A DNA stretch of 64,000 bases from Kordiimonadaceae bacterium UBA4441 (lineage in GTDB: Bacteria; Pseudomonadota; Alphaproteobacteria; Sphingomonadales; Emcibacteraceae). How positions within the stretch are numbered: the stretch's first letter is position 1; each line of letters starts with the position of its first letter. Of the stretch, positions 57,675-64,000 are shown piece after piece. A program made the translations under genes and the position numbers. The notes under the pieces were generated by a model. It was not told the origin of the DNA. It saw only the letters and a program-made list of their open reading frames with translations, and did not search any database. The stretch is from NCBI GenBank assembly GCA_002390425.1, contig DGPL01000029.1, positions 103,787 through 167,786 of the forward strand, written 5' to 3'.

Positions 57675-58505
57675 ATGAATATCAAGACAACAGTTGCGGG
57701 TGTAATCGCCGCGCTTCTTATCAATAACGCGGCTTTCGCCGAACGTTATGTACGTTATGAAGAACATGGTACCGTATCATGGGGGGAGCTGGTTGATGGT
57801 GTGGTATATCAATTATCATCGGCCCCATATCATGGCGGTAAACGCACGGGTCATACCTTGAATGAAACAGACGCAAAATTAAAAGCGCCGGTTGATCCCA
57901 ACCAATCATTTATGACCGCCTTTAATTACCGCGATCATAAATTGCCGGGATATGAACAAGACCCCACCAAAAGACCGGGTCTATTTACGGTTCCCGTCAG
58001 TTCTATTGTTGGGCCAGAAGACGACCTTGTAAGACCGGCGGAAGCCAAAAATTTTCATTATGAAGCAGAAATGGTTATCGTGGTCGGCAAACGCGCAGAA
58101 AATGTCTCGCTTGAAGATTCAAGTGATTATATCTTTGGCATCACCATCGGTAATGATGGTTCGGAACGCGATTGGCAAGCAAGCGATATTCAATGGCTTC
58201 GTGCAAAGGGATCAAAAAACTTTAATGCTGTCGGCCCGCATTTGGTCACGGGGCTTGATTATACGGACCTTGATATCGAAGGACGTCATAACGGCGTTAA
58301 ATCACAAGGGGCGAACTCATCAGGGATGATTTTCGATTTTAATTATATGGTTCATTATATATCAAAATATTTTGTACTTGAGCCCGGTGATGTAATCTGG
58401 TCTGGCACCATGGGTGATACCGGTTCCATGAAACCGGGTGATACTTACGCGATTACCGTTGAAGGTGTAGGCACGCTTGAGAATAAATTGGTTCAAGAGA
58501 AATAA
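57675..58505 (+). CDS. Exported fumarylacetoacetase-family hydrolase, copy 2
   Basis: The protein is again 276 residues with a signal peptide (about 1-22, MNIKTTVAGVIAALLI, cut near AFA-E). The FAH domain resembles copy 1 along its length (about half of the residues by eye). The metal-binding glutamates are kept in YEAEMVIVVGKRA and the aspartate in NDGSERDW, and it has GDVIWSGTMGD. It differs in the substrate-facing parts, for example DHKLPGYEQDPTKRPG. A tandem duplication followed by divergence is the simplest history. Confidence 0.85.
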   Translation: MNIKTTVAGVIAALLINNAAFAERYVRYEEHGTVSWGELVDGVVYQLSSAPYHGGKRTGHTLNETDAKLKAPVDPNQSFMTAFNYRDHKLPGYEQDPTKRPGLFTVPVSSIVGPEDDLVRPAEAKNFHYEAEMVIVVGKRAENVSLEDSSDYIFGITIGNDGSERDWQASDIQWLRAKGSKNFNAVGPHLVTGLDYTDLDIEGRHNGVKSQGANSSGMIFDFNYMVHYISKYFVLEPGDVIWSGTMGDTGSMKPGDTYAITVEGVGTLENKLVQEK

Positions 58506-58550
58506 AATTTTCATCTTTATGATGTGAGAGAATTTTCAAACAATACGAGT

Positions 58551-58578
58551 GTCTGCTTTCGACACAAAGCGGACAGTC
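58551..58578 (-). repeat. REP-like hairpin repeat, copy A
   Basis: This 28-base element forms a hairpin with arms GTCTGCTTT and AAAGCGGAC. Read on the minus strand it is 25 of 28 identical to 59476-59503 on the plus strand. The two copies face in opposite directions and bracket the orphan gene at 58649-59239. Confidence 0.6.
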
Positions 58579-58648
58579 AAAATTATTGCGAAAATATCAT
58601 ATTTATCAGTGGTATTTTAACGTATTGGCTTGCGCCTTAGGGGCGAAT

Positions 58649-59239
58649 TTAGTTGGTAAGGAGAACCGGTGAACTTAATATAAATTTAGGGGAAGGATAC
58701 TCGGGGTTTTTTATCATTACCTCTTCAAAGCGCTTACATATGCCGCAATCGTTTTTATCCTCAGTTTTCCTAACACGCGATGTCACTATCATTCCTTTTT
58801 CATCTTCATTTTGTAATTCTATATCGATCATTGTCGTAATTGGCTCTTCATCGGTGAATATTATTCTTATATGAGGAACTGGTTCCATGGTTATGTATTT
58901 GATTCTCCTATCGTTTATTGAATATATTCCAGAAGATCCATTTTCTTCCTTTAATTTAACCACGGCTGTATTATTGATTTGCAAACCTTCCTGATGTGCA
59001 AATTGCGTAATACCTAGAACGGCCCAATAATAAGGGCCAAAATATCGACCAGTACTTTCTTTAAAAGAGGCCGAAATCACAATTTCTTTTATCTCGCCTT
59101 TGCTATCAAAAAAGAAAATGAAATAGCTTATCATCAACATAATACATGATGTAAAAATTAGGTTTTTAATTCTATAAAATCGCTTCATTTCTCGTGCTTT
59201 TTTAGTGACAAGTACAGCTGGTTCAGTTGAAAGCCCCAT
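58649..59239 (-). CDS. Membrane-anchored protein of unknown function
   Basis: I recognise no family. The 196-residue product has one hydrophobic segment (about 27-44) after a basic N-terminus and a soluble C-terminal domain of beta-rich character (RIKYITMEPVPHIRIIFTDE). It ends with a DCGICKRFEE segment containing a CxxC pair and a final hydrophobic SSPVLLTN. A later ATG (MKRFYRIKN, residue 18) is a possible start. No neighbour explains it. It lies between two oppositely oriented REP-like repeats, in a stretch otherwise free of genes. Confidence 0.6.
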   Translation of the reverse strand: MGLSTEPAVLVTKKAREMKRFYRIKNLIFTSCIMLMISYFIFFFDSKGEIKEIVISASFKESTGRYFGPYYWAVLGITQFAHQEGLQINNTAVVKLKEENGSSGIYSINDRRIKYITMEPVPHIRIIFTDEEPITTMIDIELQNEDEKGMIVTSRVRKTEDKNDCGICKRFEEVMIKNPEYPSPKFILSSPVLLTN

Positions 59240-59522
59240 CTAAGTTATAAGTTTCTCATCTTATATCAGTACACTATATTCGACACACATTTCAATCGAA
59301 TTGGCTAAACTGTATTCTCAACGCCTACTTTGTATTGATAGCTATAATAAGCTGAATGGCTTACGACCCCATCATTTCTGCCATAAGTGCTAAATTTGAT
59401 AACATGTATCTTATCACTCCTTTAGCTTGAAAGGGTTTAGCTTAGTAATGGCCGTTGGTCAAAACGGGTTTACATGACTGGCCGCTTTGGGTCGAAAGCA
59501 GTCATTCGATAGTTAGATTTTC
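59240..59522. other. Intergenic region with a REP-like repeat, no gene seen
   Basis: No credible reading frame is visible in either direction. The only structure I see is the hairpin repeat at 59476-59503 and the terminator just beyond. The rest looks like non-coding sequence of ordinary composition. Confidence 0.5.
59476..59503 (+). repeat. REP-like hairpin repeat, copy B
   Basis: The 28-base element contains GCTTT and AAAGC around GGGTCG with flanking GACT/AGTC, giving an imperfect hairpin. It differs at three positions from copy A (58551-58578) when that is read on the opposite strand. Confidence 0.6.
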
Positions 59523-59550
59523 AAGGCTCCTGAGATTCAGGAGCCTTTTT
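59523..59550 (+). terminator. Intrinsic terminator beside feoB
   Basis: AAGGCTCCTGA (59523-59533) pairs perfectly with TCAGGAGCCTT (59537-59547), followed by TTTTT on the plus strand. It lies just beyond the feoB stop and may work for feoB in the reverse direction as well, where the T-run is shorter. No plus-strand gene precedes it. Confidence 0.7.
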
Positions 59551-59552
59551 GA

Positions 59553-61397
59553 TCACATCAAAGCTTTAGCGGCTAAATTGACAATCATTGCTATTAAATA
59601 AGCCAAGCCAAATAGGTATCCCGTCATAAAGGCGGTCCAGCCCCAGCTGTTGGTTTCCCGCCGTGCGGTGGCGAGGGTTGCGAGGCATTGCGGGGCGTAG
59701 ATAAACCATGCGAGGAACGCGAGCGCGGTTGATAACGGCCATGCACTTTGCATAACGGTGGCAAGGCTTTCGGCCACTTGATCTTCGTCCCCTTGCAGGG
59801 CGTAAACGGTCCCAAGTGCGCTAACGGCGACTTCGCGGGCGGCCATACCGGGAACAAGGGCAATTGAAATTTCCCAGTTAAAACCAAGTGGTTCAAAAAC
59901 CGGCTGCAATGTGCGACCGATAAGACCCGCGGCGCTATAATATATGTCTGCCTCAGTTGCGTCCTCAGGCGGGTTGGGATAAAGCGTGAGTGCCCAAAGG
60001 GCAATAGCGGCATAAAGAATGATTGTACCCGCGCGACGTAAAAAGGCGCGGACACGCTGCCATAATTCAAGGAATACATGCTTTAGACGCGGCAGTTGAT
60101 ATTTTGGCAGTTCCATCAAGAATGGTTGAAGTGTCCCTTTAGTGATGGTTTTTTTCATGACGGCGGCGACGATAATTGCGCTGACGATACCAGCGAGATA
60201 AAGTGTGAAAAACACGACACCTTGAAGGCCGAAATACCCCAACACCGGATCATTGGGAATAAAGGCCGCAATCATAAGGGTATAAACCGGAAGACGCGCG
60301 GAGCATGTCATAAGCGGTGCAATCATAATGGTTGTGATACGGTCGCTGTGGTTTGCAATGGTGCGTGTTGCCATAATGCCCGGAATTGCACAAGCAAAAC
60401 TGGAAAGAAGGGGAATAAAAGCACGACCATTAAGGCCGACTTTTGCCATTAATTTATCCATGATAAAGGCGGCGCGGGCCATATATCCGCTCGCTTCAAG
60501 AAGCAGGATAAAGGAAAAGAGGATGATGATCTGCGGTAAAAACACGAGCACGCTTCCGACACCGGCAATAAGGCCGTCTTGTATGAAGCTTCTGAATATG
60601 CCTTCTGGGATATAAGTGGCGACGGCTTCACCAATTATAGCGAAGGTGCCTTGAACCATGTCCATAGGGGCTTCTGCCCAGCTAAAAACGGCTTGGAACA
60701 TAAAGAATAACATCACGAAGAATAAAATTGGACCCAAGACAGGATGCAGTGCAATGCCATCAAGCACGCGGGTCATTTTGTGATGACCGCCTTCTTTAAC
60801 GGTGACAAGCTTAGTAATACGCCCCGCTTCTTTTTGCAAGGCACGGGTTGATGTGTCCGACATGGCGCCAGTTGGTTTTGAATAGGCACTCGCATCGCGA
60901 TCAAGAAATTCAACCAGTCTGGAAATGCCACTTGTTCTAACGGCTACAGTTGTAAAAACGGGAAGGCCAAGTTCTTCTTCAAGTCGATTGGTATCAATTT
61001 CAATGCCGTCACGTGTTGCTAAATCATGCATGTTTAGCGCGACAATCATGGGAAGGCCTAGTGATTTTAATTCAAGAACAAGCCGTAAATGAACGCGAAT
61101 GTTTGACGCATTAATGACACAGACCAGAACGTCAGGCTGTGTTTCAAATTCATGTTCGCCCGTAATCACTTCACGGCTTACTGTTTCATCAAGGCTTCTG
61201 TCATTTAAACTATAAATACCGGGTAAATCGATGAGCTTAACCGTATGTCCACTTTCGGTGGTAATAAGACCAGAACGACGCTCTACGGTGACACCCGGGT
61301 AATTGGCAACTTTTTGATGGCTTCCGGACAAGGTATTAAAAAGGGAGCTTTTTCCAGCATTTGGCGCACCGATCAGGGCAACATTTAATCCGCTCAT
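59553..61397 (-). CDS. feoB: Ferrous iron transporter FeoB
   Basis: FeoB moves Fe2+ across the inner membrane. The 614-residue protein has an N-terminal G domain (about 1-165, P-loop GAPNAGKSSLF, switch region VANYPGVTVERRSG, DLPGIYSL and NMHD). A helical spacer and a membrane part with about ten helices follow, including the Gate motifs FACAIPGIMATRTI and LMTCSARLPVYTL. It lacks the long C-terminal extension of the E. coli protein. By eye its coding sequence is more GC-rich than most neighbours. It overlaps feoA by four bases (ATGA). Confidence 0.94.
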   Translation of the reverse strand: MSGLNVALIGAPNAGKSSLFNTLSGSHQKVANYPGVTVERRSGLITTESGHTVKLIDLPGIYSLNDRSLDETVSREVITGEHEFETQPDVLVCVINASNIRVHLRLVLELKSLGLPMIVALNMHDLATRDGIEIDTNRLEEELGLPVFTTVAVRTSGISRLVEFLDRDASAYSKPTGAMSDTSTRALQKEAGRITKLVTVKEGGHHKMTRVLDGIALHPVLGPILFFVMLFFMFQAVFSWAEAPMDMVQGTFAIIGEAVATYIPEGIFRSFIQDGLIAGVGSVLVFLPQIIILFSFILLLEASGYMARAAFIMDKLMAKVGLNGRAFIPLLSSFACAIPGIMATRTIANHSDRITTIMIAPLMTCSARLPVYTLMIAAFIPNDPVLGYFGLQGVVFFTLYLAGIVSAIIVAAVMKKTITKGTLQPFLMELPKYQLPRLKHVFLELWQRVRAFLRRAGTIILYAAIALWALTLYPNPPEDATEADIYYSAAGLIGRTLQPVFEPLGFNWEISIALVPGMAAREVAVSALGTVYALQGDEDQVAESLATVMQSAWPLSTALAFLAWFIYAPQCLATLATARRETNSWGWTAFMTGYLFGLAYLIAMIVNLAAKALM

Positions 61398-61654
61398 TCT
61401 TTTTCTCCCAAAATAATCGCGTCCGCTTCCATGCGACGAAGGGCTACTGTCATCGTTCCCACTTTAACTGCGAGAGGATCGCGCCCAATGGGGCCAACAT
61501 GAAGAAGTTCTGCCGATATGCCTTCTTCAAAACCAATTTCCAGTAGTCTGTCTTCCAGATCTGCAGCAAATTCCTGATCATGCACCCGAGTGGTATCAAA
61601 GCCGGCAATAATGCCTGTTTCACCAATTTCCAATTCACTTAAATATTTTGTCAT
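61394..61654 (-). CDS. feoA: Ferrous iron transport protein FeoA
   Basis: The 86-residue SH3-like protein belongs to the FeoA family, with LSELEIGETGIIAGFD, RLLEIGFEEGISAELLHVGPIG and DPLAVKVGTMTVALR. It presumably assists FeoB. It is the first gene of feoAB, and a Fur-like palindrome lies just upstream. Confidence 0.92.
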   Translation of the reverse strand: MTKYLSELEIGETGIIAGFDTTRVHDQEFAADLEDRLLEIGFEEGISAELLHVGPIGRDPLAVKVGTMTVALRRMEADAIILGEKE

Positions 61655-61666
61655 ATGAGCTTACTT

Positions 61667-61685
61667 ATTAATTATCATTCTTAAT
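61667..61685 (-). promoter_or_regulatory. Fur-like operator before feoA
   Basis: On the minus strand ATTAAGAATGATAATTAAT has five-base inverted arms and a central ATGATAAT, resembling the Fur box core GATAATGATAAT. It lies 13 bp before the feoA start. Iron repression of feoAB is expected from the family. The exact binding protein (Fur or Irr) is not clear. Confidence 0.45.
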
Positions 61686-61724
61686 AGCATTTAGTCATAG
61701 ACGATTCTGCCTGATGGGGAAACA

Positions 61725-61761
61725 AAAAATAAGCCCGTAAGACTTAATATCTTACGGGCTT
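61725..61761 (-). terminator. Intrinsic terminator after the aldehyde dehydrogenase gene
   Basis: AAGCCCGTAAGA (61731-61742) and TCTTACGGGCTT (61750-61761) form a perfect 12-bp stem with a seven-base loop. The minus-strand continuation is ATTTTTTG. It lies 24 bp beyond the aldehyde dehydrogenase stop and insulates feoAB. Confidence 0.92.
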
Positions 61762-61785
61762 TAAAGCTTAATATAGGGAATGAAC

Positions 61786-63294
61786 TTATTCAGCGTCGAA
61801 TTTAATGCCTTGTGCAAGCGGTAGTTCAGTTGAATAGTTGGTTGTACTTGTCATGCGGCGCATGTAACCACGCCAAGCGTCAGAACCACTTTCGCGGCCG
61901 CCACCTGTTTCTTTTTCACCACCGAAAGCGCCGCCGATTTCTGCGCCACTGGTGCCGATGTTAACGTTGGCGATACCGCAGTCACTACCGAATTCAGAAG
62001 TAAAGGTTTCGGCTTCAAGCATATTCTTTGTAAAGATTGCAGAAGATAACCCTTGTGGTACGTCGTTTTGACGGTGGATTGCATCTTCAAGATCAGTATA
62101 TTTGAAGGCATAAAGAATAGGGGCAAATGTTTCTGTTTTTACATTTGCGTCCGTGCCGTCCATTTCAACAAGGGCAGGGTTCACATAGTAGCCACCAGGA
62201 TATTCATCGGCCATGGATCGACCACCACCAGTGATTACACCACCGTTTTCTTTAGCAACTTTAAGAGCATTTTCCATGTTGTTAAAGCTGTCTTCGTCAA
62301 TCAATGGGCCCATAAGTGTTGCTTCATCAAGTGGGTTTCCGATTGAAACACCTGCAAAGGCTTTCTTGATGCGCGGTACAATCTCATCATACACATCTTC
62401 GTGAATGAATAGACGACGTGTTGTCGTACAACGTTGACCACATGTACCAACGGAACCAAACACGATACCTTGGTAAGCAAGGTCAAGGTCAGCATCTTTT
62501 GATACGATGATGGCATTGTTTCCACCAAGTTCAAGAATTGATTTACCGAAACGAGCGGCTACATTTTGTCCAACGATTTTACCCATTGCACTACTTCCTG
62601 TTGCGGAAATAAGCGGCACGCGCTCATCAGATACAAGAATTTCACCAATGTCACGTTCACCAGTAAGAATAATTGAAAGGTTTTCCGGCGCATCATCACC
62701 AAATTCAGCACAAGCCATTTCAAATAGTTTTTGACAAGCAAGGGCGGTTACTGGTGTTTTTTCTGATGGTTTCCAAATAACAGAGTTACCACACACAAGC
62801 GCAAGACATGTATTCCATGACCATACGGCCACTGGGAAGTTGAAAGCACTGATGATACCAACAGGGCCAAGTGGTTGCCATATTTCACGCATTTTATGAA
62901 GAGGACGTTCAGACACAATCGTTAGACCGTGAAGCATGCGGCTTTGACCAACAGCAAAATCACAAATGTCGATCATTTCTTGAACTTCACCTAGGCCTTC
63001 TTGATAAATTTTACCACATTCAAGTGTTACTAGGGCACCAAGTGCTTCTTTCTTTTCACGAAGAATGTTACCGAGAATGCGAACCAACTCTCCGCGACGA
63101 GGTGCTGGAACATTACGCCATGCTTTAAAAGCTTCTACTGATTGAGCAATCTTTGCTTTTGCTTCAGCGGGTGTATCCATTGTTACATTGGCTATTTCTG
63201 AACCATCAATTGGTGTTTGGACGGCAAGATTACCGCCTTCAATATCAGATGCCGTTAAACCAAGAGCGGCATAAATTTCTTCTTTATTCATCAT
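61786..63294 (-). CDS. amaB: ALDH7-type aldehyde dehydrogenase (piperideine-6-carboxylate dehydrogenase)
   Basis: The 502-residue enzyme belongs to the ALDH7 (antiquitin) group, which oxidises 2-aminoadipate 6-semialdehyde in lysine breakdown. The active-site cysteine is in GTCGQRCTTTRR and the catalytic glutamate in LELGGNNAIIV. WKPSEKTPVTALAC lines the cofactor site, and IGGAFGGEKETGGGRESGSD is the ALDH7-typical C-terminal stretch. The N-terminus NKEEIYAALGL also fits this group. An Lrp/AsnC regulator lies directly upstream on the same strand, and a terminator follows. Confidence 0.88.
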   Translation of the reverse strand: MMNKEEIYAALGLTASDIEGGNLAVQTPIDGSEIANVTMDTPAEAKAKIAQSVEAFKAWRNVPAPRRGELVRILGNILREKKEALGALVTLECGKIYQEGLGEVQEMIDICDFAVGQSRMLHGLTIVSERPLHKMREIWQPLGPVGIISAFNFPVAVWSWNTCLALVCGNSVIWKPSEKTPVTALACQKLFEMACAEFGDDAPENLSIILTGERDIGEILVSDERVPLISATGSSAMGKIVGQNVAARFGKSILELGGNNAIIVSKDADLDLAYQGIVFGSVGTCGQRCTTTRRLFIHEDVYDEIVPRIKKAFAGVSIGNPLDEATLMGPLIDEDSFNNMENALKVAKENGGVITGGGRSMADEYPGGYYVNPALVEMDGTDANVKTETFAPILYAFKYTDLEDAIHRQNDVPQGLSSAIFTKNMLEAETFTSEFGSDCGIANVNIGTSGAEIGGAFGGEKETGGGRESGSDAWRGYMRRMTSTTNYSTELPLAQGIKFDAE

Positions 63295-63482
63295 ATCAAA
63301 CTTCCTTATATGTTTGTTCTTAAAAAGACGATCAGCTTTTATCAGATTCTCTGTTACTGGTTAAATAAAATAGATTTTAATATTTTTAATAATTATGACG
63401 AATGTTTATTATCTCTATTAAATCTATATGAAAAAGTATGTTTTTAATTTCTCGATTAAAATTTTTATCATTACATGAACGA

Positions 63483-63510
63483 AATATATTGTATAATGAA
63501 CAAAAGTCAA
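63483..63510 (-). promoter_or_regulatory. Promoter before the aldehyde dehydrogenase gene
   Basis: On the minus strand TTGACT (63505-63510) is followed after 16 bases by TATATT (63483-63488). It gives a leader of about 180 nt. Near-repeats of ATAA..AACAA surround it (about 63490-63530) and could be sites for the Lrp-type neighbour. Confidence 0.45.
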
Positions 63511-63553
63511 TTATAAGTGAACAATATTAAACTATATATGTCGTTTATTAGTA

Positions 63554-63991
63554 TTAATTGGGTATTCTATTGAACTTTGATGATAAGATAATGTGACTCT
63601 CAGTGTTTAAAACGCCATCAAGCATTGCAATCTTTGTTAATACCGAATCCATCTGCTGATTGTTATCTGTTCGCACAAGTATCATAAAGTCAATTGAGCC
63701 AGCTACAGTTGCAAGGCAATCAACCTCAGGCATATTATATAAAGATTCTTCAATAAGCGAAGATTTCTTGGGGTCACGGGTTATTGTGACATAACAGCGC
63801 GCATCATTTTCTAGCGTCTCAGGCTTAAGTTTTACCGTATAGCCATCGATTACTTTTTCTTCTAAGCGTGTTAACATCATGTGGATGGTGGATCTGGCTA
63901 GGCCTAACTTCCTTCCTAGCTCTGCGGCACTCATTCTGCTATTGATTTTTAGTAAATCGAGCAGTTTTTTTTCGCTTTCTTGCAATTTCAT
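63554..63991 (-). CDS. Lrp/AsnC family transcriptional regulator
   Basis: The 145-residue protein has an N-terminal winged helix-turn-helix (KLLDLLKINSRMSAAELGRK, then LGLARSTIHMMLTRLEEK) and a C-terminal AsnC ligand-binding domain. The latter includes ARCYVTITRDPKK, DCLATVAGSIDFMILVRTD and VLTKIAMLDGVLNTESHIIL. I start it at the ATG at 63991 (MKLQESEKK). A GTG at the last base of the window is also in frame, and the upstream region is cut off. Standing upstream of the ALDH7 gene on the same strand, it probably regulates it in response to lysine or a related amino acid. Confidence 0.9.
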   Translation of the reverse strand: MKLQESEKKLLDLLKINSRMSAAELGRKLGLARSTIHMMLTRLEEKVIDGYTVKLKPETLENDARCYVTITRDPKKSSLIEESLYNMPEVDCLATVAGSIDFMILVRTDNNQQMDSVLTKIAMLDGVLNTESHIILSSKFNRIPN

Positions 63992-64000
63992 TATTTTCAC

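Overview
The window reads as a stretch of chromosome from a low-GC (about 40% by eye), compact, Gram-negative alphaproteobacterium. Supporting signs are the split ATP synthase operon atpHAGDC without a, b and c genes, the obg-proB-proA-nadD-rsfS-rlmH block followed by gpmI, an EnvC-like gene, ctpA, yibQ and rppH, the argH-lptM-lysA-DUF4175 order, a CpdR-like receiver, ftsEX, DUF2125-tyrC-hisC and metX-metW. A marine order such as Kordiimonadales or Emcibacterales would fit, but that is inference. I see no rRNA, tRNA, CRISPR array, transposase or prophage.

Layout. 1-3800: end of sucA, then sucB and lpd, closed by a terminator. 3875-8360: a TPR-sulfotransferase, a secretin-like gene fragment, xerC, DUF484 and a small transaldolase. 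8445-12553: priA, then an asparagine-synthetase-like gene interrupted by one nonsense codon, with a tiny ORF above it. 12803-17782: atpHAGDC and its terminator. 17802-31329 (minus strand): two unknown membrane proteins, then the housekeeping series rppH, yibQ, ctpA, envC-like, gpmI, rlmH, rsfS, nadD, proA, proB, obg, rpmA, rplU. The rplU gene has a strong promoter and a highly structured leader. 31627-34744: a zinc locus made of a ZnuD-like TonB receptor, a small exported His-rich protein and a Zur-type regulator, with two matching operator-like sites in the divergent promoter. 34741-41429: tlpA-like, argH, lptM, lysA, DUF4175, cpdR-like and a zinc-ribbon protein. 41715-46452: ftsE, ftsX, a DUF218 protein, plsC, an outer-membrane protein and DUF2125. 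46469-51217: tyrC, hisC, metX, metW and a methyltransferase. 51510-58505: an M13 peptidase lipoprotein, a YHS protein, hbd-etfA-etfB, and two tandem exported fumarylacetoacetase-family proteins. 58506-64000: an orphan membrane-anchored protein bracketed by REP-like hairpins in opposite orientation, feoB-feoA with a Fur-like site, an ALDH7-type aldehyde dehydrogenase and an Lrp/AsnC regulator.

Most genes are core metabolism, envelope biogenesis or metal uptake. The parts least explained by known biology are the rplU leader, the interrupted asparagine-synthetase-like gene, the periplasmic fumarylacetoacetase-fold pair, the orphan between REP-like repeats, and a minus-strand small-RNA candidate at about 51281-51370. 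Gene packing is tight: several convergent genes touch, and two pairs share palindromic stop codons.
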